From: Bradyrhizobium macuxiense
GTDB lineage: Bacteria > Pseudomonadota > Alphaproteobacteria > Rhizobiales > Xanthobacteraceae
Assembly (NCBI RefSeq): GCF_001542415.1
Contig: NZ_LNCU01000107.1
Location: forward strand, 1-48,989
Length of the DNA: 48,989 bases
Reading direction: 5' to 3'
This document shows positions 35,320-43,265 of this stretch, piece after piece (within the stretch, counting starts at the first letter, position 1; each line of letters begins with the position of its first letter). The translations under genes and the position numbers were made by a program. Under the pieces are notes generated by a model. It searched no databases and was not told the origin of the DNA. It saw only the letters and a program-made list of their open reading frames with translations.

Positions 35320-36444
35320 ATGTTGAAGCGCATGATCATCATGCTGGGTGTTGTCGGTGCGGTCTTTGCCGGCCTCGCCTGGTTCGTCAATTTTCGCGCC
35401 GGCATGATCAAGCAGGCGATGGCCTCGTTCGCTGATCCGCCGCAGACGGTGTCGACGACCACGGCAGTGCGCAGCGATTGGCGGTCGACCTTGACCGCCA
35501 TCGGCACGTTTCGCGCCGTCAACGGCGCCGACCTCTCACTGCAGCAGTCCGGCATCGTAGACAGCATTCACTTCGAATCCGGCAAGGATGTCGCCGCCGG
35601 GGACGTTCTGCTGGACCTGCGCAAGGAGGACGACATCGCGAGGCTGCAGTCGCTGCAGGCGACAGCAGACGGCTATGCGATTACGCTGCGGCGCGATCAG
35701 GGCCAGCTGAAGATCAATGCAGTGAGTCAGGCAACGGTGGACAATGACGTCGTCAACGAGCGCAACGCGCTCGCGCTGGTGGCCCAGCAGCAGGCGCTGG
35801 TCGATCAGAAAACTCTTCGCGCGCCGTTTGCCGGACGTCTCGGCGTTCGCCAGGTCGATGTCGGCCAGTACCTGACCGCGGGCACCACCATCGTCACGCT
35901 GCAAGCGCTCAAGCGTCTCTATGTCGACTTCACGCTGCCGCAGCAAGCGGTCGATCAGGTCAAGGTCGGTCAGGAGGTAAGCGCGCGGATCGATGCGTTT
36001 CCGGGGCTGATCTTCAAGGGCGTCGTGCAGGCGTTCAATTCAAAGGTCGATCAAGCGAGCCGCAACGTGCAGGTCCGTGCGCTCTTTGAGAATGCGGACC
36101 GTAAGCTGCTGCCCGGCATGTTCGCGCGGATCGATGTCGATGTCGGCCACACCACGAGCTACGTCACGCTGCCGCAGCCCGCGATCGTCTACAACCCCTA
36201 TGGGGATTCGGTATTCCTCGCGGTCAAGAGCGATGAGCCGGGCAGGGAGGGGCTCGTGGCCCGGCAAACCTTCGTCAAGACCGGCGCCACCCGCGGCGAC
36301 CAGGTGGCGGTGGTCTCTGGCCTGGAGCAAGGCGCGACCGTCGTCACCGCTGGCCAGATCAAGCTGCGCAATGGCACGGTGCTGAAGGTCGACAACTCTG
36401 TTCCGGTCGCGAATGACCCGAACCCGGCGCCGGCCGATCAGTGA
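35320..36444 (+). CDS. RND efflux periplasmic adaptor (membrane fusion protein)
   Basis: 374 residues. An N-terminal membrane anchor (MLKRMIIMLGVVGAVFAGLAWFV) is followed by the lipoyl/barrel-sandwich halves (GADLSLQQSGIVDSIHFESGKDVAAGDVLLDLRKEDD and LRAPFAGRLGVRQVDVGQYLTAGTTIVTLQ) and a short hairpin between them. The beta-barrel has LYVDFTLPQQAVDQVKVGQEV. It links the inner-membrane RND pump to the outer-membrane duct. It lies 25 bases after the OMF gene and 12 before the pump gene. Confidence 0.94.
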   Translation: MLKRMIIMLGVVGAVFAGLAWFVNFRAGMIKQAMASFADPPQTVSTTTAVRSDWRSTLTAIGTFRAVNGADLSLQQSGIVDSIHFESGKDVAAGDVLLDLRKEDDIARLQSLQATADGYAITLRRDQGQLKINAVSQATVDNDVVNERNALALVAQQQALVDQKTLRAPFAGRLGVRQVDVGQYLTAGTTIVTLQALKRLYVDFTLPQQAVDQVKVGQEVSARIDAFPGLIFKGVVQAFNSKVDQASRNVQVRALFENADRKLLPGMFARIDVDVGHTTSYVTLPQPAIVYNPYGDSVFLAVKSDEPGREGLVARQTFVKTGATRGDQVAVVSGLEQGATVVTAGQIKLRNGTVLKVDNSVPVANDPNPAPADQ

Positions 36445-36456
36445 GCGGAGGCGGAC

Positions 36457-39400
36457 GTGTCCTTTACCGATATCTTCATCCGCCGGCCGGTCCTTGCGAT
36501 CGTCGTCAGCCTGATGATCCTGGTGCTGGGTCTCAAATCGATGACCTCGCTGCCGATTCTGCAATATCCACGCACCCAGAATGCCGTCGTCACTGTGACG
36601 ACGACGTACTATGGGGCTGATCCTGCGATCGTCGCCGGCTTCATCACCACGCCGCTGGAAAATGCCATCGCCCAGGCCAACGGCATCGACTACATGAGCT
36701 CGACCAGCCAGTCCGGCACCTCGACCATCACCATCAACCTGCGACTTAATTACGATTCCGGCAAGGCGTTGACCGAGATCAACACCAAGGTGAACTCGGT
36801 GCTCAACCAGCTACCGAGCGGCTCGCAGCAGCCGGTGCTCACCGTCAAGGTCGGGCAGACCATCGACGCAATGTATCTCGGCTTCAGCAGCGACGTGCTG
36901 GCGCCGAACCAGATCACGGACTACCTGATCCGGGTCGTGCAGCCGAAACTGCAGGCTTTGCCGGGCGTGCAGACCGCCGAGCTGCTCGGCAACAAGACCT
37001 TTGCACTCAGGGTCTGGCTCGATCCCATCAAGCTTGCGGCCTATGGCCTGACCGCGTCCGATGTATCGACCGCGCTCTCCAGCAACGACTACATTGCCGG
37101 GCTTGGTACCACGAAGGGGCAGATGGTGCAGGTCAACCTGACGGCGGTGACCAACCTGAAGTCGCTGCAGGAGTTTCGTGACCTGGTCGTCAAGCAGGCT
37201 GGCGCCTCCAACATCAAGCTCTCCGATGTCGCCAGCGTCACGTTAGGCTCCGAGGATTATGAGTCATCGGTTGGCTTCAACGGCAAGCGCGCGGTCTATA
37301 TCGGCATCCAGGTGGCGCCGAACGCTAACCTGCTTGATGTCATCAAGGGCGTGCGTGCGGTCTACCCCGACATCAAGGCGCAGCAGCCGGAGGGACTGAG
37401 TTCGGAGATCATCTACGACTCTACGGACTTCGTGAATAGCTCGATCCAGGAGGTGATCCGCTCGCTGGGCGAGGCTCTCCTGATCGTCACCGTGGTGGTG
37501 TTCCTGTTCCTCGGCTCGTGGCGCTCGGTGCTGATCCCAGTAATCGCCATACCGCTCTCGCTGGTCGGCACCTTCACCGTGCTGTTGGCGCTCGGCTTCT
37601 CGATCAACCTGTTGACCCTGCTGGCACTCGTGCTCGCGATCGGTCTCGTGGTCGACGACGCCATCATCGTAGTCGAGAACATCAACCGGCATCTAGCGGA
37701 AGGCGCAAGACCCTTGCACGCCGCGCTCGTCGCCGCGCGGGAGCTTGCGGGCCCCATCGTCGCCATGACCATCGTGCTGATCGCGGTCTATGTACCGATC
37801 GGCTTCCAAAGCGGCCTGACCGGTGCGCTGTTCACCGAGTTCGCCTTCACCCTTGCCGGTGCGGTCACCGTGTCGGCGGTTATCGCGCTGACACTCACAC
37901 CGATGTGCTGCGCCTTCATTCTTAAGCCACCAAACACCGGCAAGCCGACGCTCGACGATCGCATCGTCGCGTTCATCGATGCGTCGATGGACACATTGCG
38001 GCACCGCTATCAGCGCCTGCTCGCGAGGAGCCTGTCAACGATCCCGGTCACCGTCGTGTTCGCCGCGCTCATCCTGGGCAGCATCTACTGGCTCTATTCG
38101 AACTCCAAAAACGAACTGGCGCCGGAAGAGGATCAGGGCGCGATTCTCATGCAGTCGACGCTTGCACCCAATGCGACGCTGCAGCAGAAGTTGTTGTATT
38201 CAGCCGAGGTCTATCGGCGCATCTCGGCCCATCCCGAAACCGCCGGCGTGTTTCAGCTCGATCTCGTCGGCAGCTCGATCGCCGGCTGGGTTCTCAAGCC
38301 CTGGGACAAGCGCGACAAGACCGCCGCAGACCTGCAGCCGGTTCTTCAGCAGGAGATGGCCGGCGTCGCCGGCGCCAAGATCGTGGCATTCCAATTGCCG
38401 CCGCTGCCTGGGGCAAGTGGCCTTCCAATCCAGTTCGTGATCCAGACCACGGAACCATTCGAGCGGCTCGATGGCATGGCCAAGGCGTTCATCGCCGCGG
38501 GGCTGAAAAGCGGCAAGTTCATCTTCCTCGACAATGACCTGAAGATCGACCAGCCGCAGACCTCCGTGGTCATCGATCGCGAGAAGACCGCGCAGCTCGG
38601 CTTGAAGCTCAGCGATGTCGGCGGAGCGCTCGGCAGCATGCTGGGCGGCGGCTATGTCAACTACTTCAGCCTCGACGGCCGCTCCTATAAGGTCATTCCG
38701 CAGGTCGAGCAGCGCCAGCGCCTTAATGCCGATCAGGTGCTGAACTATTACATCAAGACCGTGGACGGCACGGCCGTCCCGCTGTCGACCGTGGCCTCGC
38801 TGAAAACGACCACCGTTCCGGAATCGGTGAACCATTTCCAGCAGGTCAACGCGGCCACCATCTCCGGCGTGGCCATGCCCGGCGTGATCACTGGTGAAGC
38901 GCTCGCAACGCTGAAGGAGATCGCGGACCGCATCTTGCCGAAGGGCTACACCATCGATTATGCTGGGCAGTCGCGGCAGTTCATGCAGGAGTCATCCGGT
39001 TTTGCCGTCACCTTCGGGTTCGCTCTGATCATCATCTTTCTGGCGCTGTCGGCGCAGTTCGAAAGCTTCCGCGATCCTCTGATCATCCTGGTCTCCGTGC
39101 CGATGTCGATTGCGGGCGCGCTGATCTTCATCATGCTCGGCATCAAGGGCGCGAGCCTGAACATTTACACGGAGGTCGGCCTCGTCACGCTGATGGGGCT
39201 GATCAGCAAGCACGGCATCCTCATCGTGGAGTTCGCCAACGAGCTGCAGCATACCGGCCGCTCCAAGCGCGACGCGGTGATCGAGGCCACCGCGATCCGG
39301 TTGCGCCCGATCCTGATGACGACGGCGGCCATGGTGATTGGCGTGCTGCCGCTGATCACCGCGTCCGGCGCCGGCGCGGCTTCGCGCTTCAACATGGGGC

Positions 39401-39570
39401 TGGTGATCGCGTCGGGCCTCTCGATCGGAACGCTGTTCACCCTGTTTGTGGTGCCGGCGTTCTACATCTTGCTGGCGGCCGACCATTCCAAGGCTGCCGT
39501 TGGTCAAGATGCCGCGGATCACGATCTGGAGCCGCCCAGGCCGAACGCTCTTGCGCGCGTAACCGAATGA
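36457..39570 (+). CDS. RND multidrug efflux permease (HAE1 family)
   Basis: 1037 residues, the full length for AcrB/MexF-type pumps. Start is a GTG behind GGAGGCGGAC, giving the conserved MSFTDIFIRRPVLAIVVSL. The proton-relay aspartates are in LVVDDAIIVVEN (helix 4), and the helix-10 relay lysine lies in GLISKHGILIVEFANEL. Two periplasmic porter/docking repeats are present. It expels hydrophobic or amphiphilic compounds using the proton gradient. Substrate specificity cannot be read. Under control of the divergent TetR repressor. Confidence 0.96.
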   Translation: MSFTDIFIRRPVLAIVVSLMILVLGLKSMTSLPILQYPRTQNAVVTVTTTYYGADPAIVAGFITTPLENAIAQANGIDYMSSTSQSGTSTITINLRLNYDSGKALTEINTKVNSVLNQLPSGSQQPVLTVKVGQTIDAMYLGFSSDVLAPNQITDYLIRVVQPKLQALPGVQTAELLGNKTFALRVWLDPIKLAAYGLTASDVSTALSSNDYIAGLGTTKGQMVQVNLTAVTNLKSLQEFRDLVVKQAGASNIKLSDVASVTLGSEDYESSVGFNGKRAVYIGIQVAPNANLLDVIKGVRAVYPDIKAQQPEGLSSEIIYDSTDFVNSSIQEVIRSLGEALLIVTVVVFLFLGSWRSVLIPVIAIPLSLVGTFTVLLALGFSINLLTLLALVLAIGLVVDDAIIVVENINRHLAEGARPLHAALVAARELAGPIVAMTIVLIAVYVPIGFQSGLTGALFTEFAFTLAGAVTVSAVIALTLTPMCCAFILKPPNTGKPTLDDRIVAFIDASMDTLRHRYQRLLARSLSTIPVTVVFAALILGSIYWLYSNSKNELAPEEDQGAILMQSTLAPNATLQQKLLYSAEVYRRISAHPETAGVFQLDLVGSSIAGWVLKPWDKRDKTAADLQPVLQQEMAGVAGAKIVAFQLPPLPGASGLPIQFVIQTTEPFERLDGMAKAFIAAGLKSGKFIFLDNDLKIDQPQTSVVIDREKTAQLGLKLSDVGGALGSMLGGGYVNYFSLDGRSYKVIPQVEQRQRLNADQVLNYYIKTVDGTAVPLSTVASLKTTTVPESVNHFQQVNAATISGVAMPGVITGEALATLKEIADRILPKGYTIDYAGQSRQFMQESSGFAVTFGFALIIIFLALSAQFESFRDPLIILVSVPMSIAGALIFIMLGIKGASLNIYTEVGLVTLMGLISKHGILIVEFANELQHTGRSKRDAVIEATAIRLRPILMTTAAMVIGVLPLITASGAGAASRFNMGLVIASGLSIGTLFTLFVVPAFYILLAADHSKAAVGQDAADHDLEPPRPNALARVTE

Positions 39571-39624
39571 GAGAGAACTGGAGCGCAGACACACAATCAC
39601 CACGGGGTGGTGGGAGCCACTTGC

Positions 39625-40064
39625 ATGCGCTTGGCTCACTCGTCTCGTGCGGCGAGCGGCTGCCTTTTGCTGCTGGCGATGATCGCGGAGCGGCCCCGGC
39701 ACGGCCGCGAACTCGTCGGGGCGATCGAGGAGTTGCGCGGGTGGATTCGCCCAGTCCGGGCGTGATCCATCCGACACTCTCATGGCTGGATGACATCGGC
39801 TACATGGCCCTCGATTCCGAAGTGGCTACCCGCAAGCCGATGCTCATAAAAAGCTGGAGAATGTCCGGCCCGGACCAAGAGGACCGCGCAAGCCTGGCCG
39901 TCAACCGCTTCGCGACCCCGCTGATTACAGGGCTGTTTCTGGTATCGGCACATCATGCTCCAATGATCTTCCGATCCTGGCACGAGCTGATCGGTACAGC
40001 TGAAGCGATGGCAATTGCCATGCTTATCGCCTCGCTTGCGCTCATTTGCACTTTGTTGCGATAG
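39625..40064 (+). pseudogene. Frameshifted PadR-type regulator joined to an unrelated membrane segment
   Basis: One frame gives CLLLLAMIAERPRHGRELVGAIEELRG, the start of a PadR winged helix. Near 39740 the frame shifts, and the neighbouring frame continues with DSPSPGVIHPTLSWLDDIGYM, the recognition helix and wing of the same fold. After ALDSEVATRK the homology stops and a different sequence (NRFATPLITGLFLVSA...AMAIAMLIASLALICTLL) with two hydrophobic stretches follows. The gene is broken and looks like a recombination joint. Located directly after the efflux operon. Confidence 0.65.
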
Positions 40065-40340
40065 CTGTCGTAATCTGATCCGCCAGCCTGTCGGCGAAGC
40101 CGTTATCCGAAAAAGGGCTGCATGTATCTCGGTAAAAGACACGATCAAGAACGCGTCGCAGACAGCTGCCAAGCAGCGTTTCCGCCACTAAGGATGGTTC
40201 GACGTCGCCACGAACGCGGCCAAGCCGTTGTTCGCATACTATGTAGGCGCGTACAGTGTGCGCCAGCCGATCGCAGCCCAACGGATGCTCCTGGAGCCGC
40301 TTGCGATAGTCCGGCAGCGCCCCTCGGCTTGTTGGGCAGC
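40042..40340 (-). pseudogene. C-terminal remnant of a TetR-family regulator
   Basis: The frame (DRLAHTVRAYIVCEQRLGRVRGDVEPSLVAETLLGSCLRRVLDRVF...FADRLADQIT) matches the ligand-domain end of TetR proteins. The N-terminal HTH is missing. It runs into non-coding sequence at about 40,340. Convergent with the PadR remnant. Confidence 0.55.
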
Positions 40341-40586
40341 AGCGGCTTGATCATGCGCCTTGGAAGTCAGTCATGTCATATCGGCTGATTTTGAGCTTGA
40401 ACCAGAGTTCGGCACCATATGAAAGTCATCAGTGTGCAAACGCCCCTCTTTTCGCCGTTCATCCATAAATTGGGCGTGGCCGTAAACGGTCCTTGGGATG
40501 TTCTCCGACCCGTGACAAAACCGCAAGATCGGTCGAGCGCGTCATGTCTGCGTGCGCCTAACTGGTGTGGCCACGGAGGAGGGACG

Positions 40587-41468
40587 ATGAAGGCGGGGCT
40601 TCAAAGCTATCAGGCCCGGATGCGGCGGGTGCTGGACTATCTTGACCGGCGTCTTGACAGTGATCTGGACCTGGAAACGGTGAGCGGAGTTGCGGCCTTC
40701 TCGAAGTTTCATTTCCACCGGCAGTTTACGGCGACCTTCGGGTTATCCGTGCATCGCTATGTCCAGCTTGCCCGTATGAAGCGCGCTTCGTACCGGCTGG
40801 CGTACGCGGACGCCCAAAGCGTCACCGACATAGCGATGGATGCCCGTTACGATGCACCGGATGCCTTCGCCCGCGCCTTTCGGCAACGGTTCGGGCAATC
40901 GCCGTCGTCGTTCCGGAAGTCTCCCGACTGGGAGCCGTGGCTTACGGCCTTCGGGCCCCTCGACAACGCAAGGAGCAAGCTCATGCAGAAGACTTTTACC
41001 CCTGACGACGTGACGATTCGCGATGTGCCTACAACGCCGGTGGCGATCATGGAGCATCGGGGCGATCCGGCGACGCTCGGTGCCACCATCCAGCGGTTCA
41101 TCGCGTGGCGCAAGGCCGCCGGCCTGCACCCCAGGACAAATCCGACCTTCAATGTCTGGTATTCCGAGCGGCGCCCTGCGTCGCATGCCGATTATAGCGT
41201 GGACCTTTGTGTCGGGACCGACCAACCGATCGAGGCGAACGGCGAGCAGATCAAAGCCGACGAAATCCCTGGCGGACGCTGCGCGGTCCTGCGCGTCGTC
41301 GGCAACACCGATAATCTGGAGCCCGCCGCGCTCTACCTTTATCGCGACTGGCTTCCGGCCAGCGGCGAGGAACCACGCGACTTCCCAATCTATTGCCAGC
41401 GGCTTTCCTTCTTCCCGGAGGTGCCGGAGCATAAGGCGGTCGCGGAGCTGTTTTTGCCACTGAAATAG
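40587..41468 (+). CDS. AraC-family regulator fused to a GyrI-like effector domain
   Basis: 293 residues. Two HTH motifs lie at about 25-115 (LETVSGVAAFSKFHFHRQFTATFGLSVHRYVQLARMKRASYRLAYADAQSVTDIAMDARYDAPDAFARAFRQRFGQSPSSFR). A GyrI-like/BmrR-type small-molecule domain follows (VTIRDVPTTPVAIMEHRGDPATL...to end). This Rob/SoxS-like layout usually senses drugs or redox stress. Start chosen at the ATG with GGAGGAGGG 5 bases before it; a longer frame from 40419 lacks family sequence. It is complete and monocistronic. Confidence 0.92.
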   Translation: MKAGLQSYQARMRRVLDYLDRRLDSDLDLETVSGVAAFSKFHFHRQFTATFGLSVHRYVQLARMKRASYRLAYADAQSVTDIAMDARYDAPDAFARAFRQRFGQSPSSFRKSPDWEPWLTAFGPLDNARSKLMQKTFTPDDVTIRDVPTTPVAIMEHRGDPATLGATIQRFIAWRKAAGLHPRTNPTFNVWYSERRPASHADYSVDLCVGTDQPIEANGEQIKADEIPGGRCAVLRVVGNTDNLEPAALYLYRDWLPASGEEPRDFPIYCQRLSFFPEVPEHKAVAELFLPLK

Positions 41469-41685
41469 CCCCCTCTGACGGCGGCCTGTCCTTATCCGAT
41501 CGCAAGAAATGGACAGGCCGCCATTCACTCAATCTCGGTCTTTACGGGTTCACGGCCTAGCTAGTTCGACTTGTGGAAGCTCTTTGGTGAAATCCAATAA
41601 GCTGACGCGCAGACTCGCTGTTGTTAGCGCTTTCGAGGGCCGGCTTCGTCTCCTAGAGCGTCGAGGGCCTAGCGCAAGGCCTCAG

Positions 41686-42369
41686 CTATGCCACGTTATG
41701 CTCGACATGCATCCGCATCCGGCGAGCAATATCCTTGATAAGGCGGTCGGCCAGACGATATGCAAACTGACGACGCCGTTCTTGCTCGCCGTCGGGACCC
41801 GCGTAGGACGCCTTACGCAGAAGCTGCAACGCTATCACACACGGGTATTCGTACGGCGTGAGCTGGATACTGAACGCCATTTGGCGGGCGTACTGGATCG
41901 CGTCAAGCAAATTGGCGCTTGGATCTTCTGGCCGCGGCGGTATTGCGGGAGCCATCAACGACTCCATTCTGTAAGCTTCGTCGGCAACCTTGATCCAATC
42001 TTCGCCCTTGATAATCTGCGTGTCGATCATCAAAGAGACGTCCAGAGCGGCCGGATCCACTGTAAGCGGGCCGTCTGCGATCGACGCAAAATCGATCAAA
42101 ATGGCCTCATTGCCGGCGACGCGGACGTTCTGCCCATGCAAGTCACCGTGGGTTAATCCGAGCCGATGCTTTATGCGAGGTAGTGCGGCGAGTAACGATT
42201 CCAACTCACCGAACTCCGCGCAATGTTGGCCATTCTGAGCTCGCCGCTTGCGCAGCCTGGCCTTGCGTGAATCCGAGTATTTGGACGGCCGGGCAAGGCG
42301 CATTTGCGCCAAGGCTGGAGTTGCTTTTGTGCTCGCCCGGCCGATGGGAAAGATAGCGCTAAGTGGCAT
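41686..42369 (-). pseudogene. Headless APH-like kinase fragment
   Basis: The C-lobe of an aminoglycoside-phosphotransferase-like kinase is present: the catalytic loop HGDLHGQN and the metal site ILIDFAS. The rest is helical to the end RLADRLIKDIARRMRMHVEHN. The N-lobe with the glycine loop and lysine is missing, and the first 50-60 residues are basic and unlike the family. Frame upstream of 42369 would decode a terminator hairpin, so it cannot be the true start. It resembles the APH-type TCAD9 domain of some predicted conflict systems, but I am unsure. Confidence 0.6.
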
Positions 42370-42404
42370 TTCTCGTTGGCTGTCGCCGCGGAAATCCGGA
42401 TAGC

Positions 42405-42431
42405 CAAAAAAATACTCCCGCGAGCGGGAGT
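42405..42431 (-). terminator. Intrinsic terminator after the MbcA/ParS-like gene
   Basis: The minus strand reads ACTCCCGC-TC-GCGGGAGT followed by A and seven T. It lies about 50 bases after the stop at 42481 and separates that gene from the kinase fragment. Confidence 0.88.
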
Positions 42432-42480
42432 GTATGATCCTTATCAAGTCTAAGATGGGAGATCGGGACAGGCCGTCCTG

Positions 42481-42933
42481 TCATCCATGCACTACCCCGG
42501 CGACCTCGTCCTCTGCCGCAGCGACGACGCGATCAGGTTGATCAATCAGCAAGTCCTGTGGCCTCTTCCCACCAAGAAAGCTGTTGATCGAGGCGAACCA
42601 GTAAGCAGTGCCCCAGTCATCCTTCCGCCCGTGGAAGACGCTCAGCACACTTGCCAACCCTTTTGCCGGCTGATCGCTGATCGAGGGATCCAAAGCGTAG
42701 CGAGGAAAGTAGTCGACCCCGCGGTAGCGGATGGTGAAGATCTGCCCATCCTTCCTCCACTTGTTCGTATGAGAACGGGCATCGTTGAAGCCTGCCATCC
42801 GGGCGAATTGAGACGCAGTCAACCAATCACCGGTCTCAAGCACGGCTTTACGTGCCTTGGCGGCCATGCGTCTCTCAGTCCCGGTGAGTGTTCCAACGGT
42901 CGACGGCTTAATATGCTTGTCGCGGGACGCCAT
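42481..42933 (-). CDS. MbcA/ParS/Xre antitoxin-like protein
   Basis: 150 residues. The N-terminal half has WLTASQFARMAGFNDARSHTNKWRKDGQIFTIRYRGVDYFPRYAL, a DNA-binding-like segment. The C-terminal half, VLSVFHGRKDDWGTAYWFASINSFLGGKRPQDLLIDQPDRVVAAAEDEV, closely follows the toxin-binding domain of MbcA/ParS-type antitoxins (W...N..L.G.rP.dlL). The usual RES-domain toxin partner is not next to it; its 3' side is a terminator, its 5' side a recombinase operon. It may be an orphan antitoxin or a regulator built on that domain. Confidence 0.75.
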   Translation of the reverse strand: MASRDKHIKPSTVGTLTGTERRMAAKARKAVLETGDWLTASQFARMAGFNDARSHTNKWRKDGQIFTIRYRGVDYFPRYALDPSISDQPAKGLASVLSVFHGRKDDWGTAYWFASINSFLGGKRPQDLLIDQPDRVVAAAEDEVAGVVHG

Positions 42934-43265
42934 GGGGCAACATTCCTACGTTTGCGGTGGTTTGCGTCCGTAGAAGAAGCGCGCGAAGGACTCGAATGTC
43001 CCTACGGTGCAGGCTCTGCGGGTTTCTTGTTCTCCACCAATGAAATGGTGACGCCTCAGAGGTGAGCGTCCGGATCAGGTTGATACTGTGGCGGGGGGGC
43101 ATGGTTCTTACCTACTCAGTTTCCACGAAAAAAGCGGCGCGCGGCCGTTCCACAAGGATTGAGAGTTCGGGAGGCAAGCTGATTTGAGTTCTTGGATGTG
43201 CTCTGCTGTTAGGGAGCGCAGTCATGCGTGGTAGGGTCGGAGGGAAGCATTTGCGTCCAAAACGT
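42934..43265. other. Gene-free stretch
   Basis: I see no supported gene here. The sequence holds the promoter region of the MbcA/ParS-like gene at its left end and the 3' flank of the recombinase operon at its right. Confidence 0.5.
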
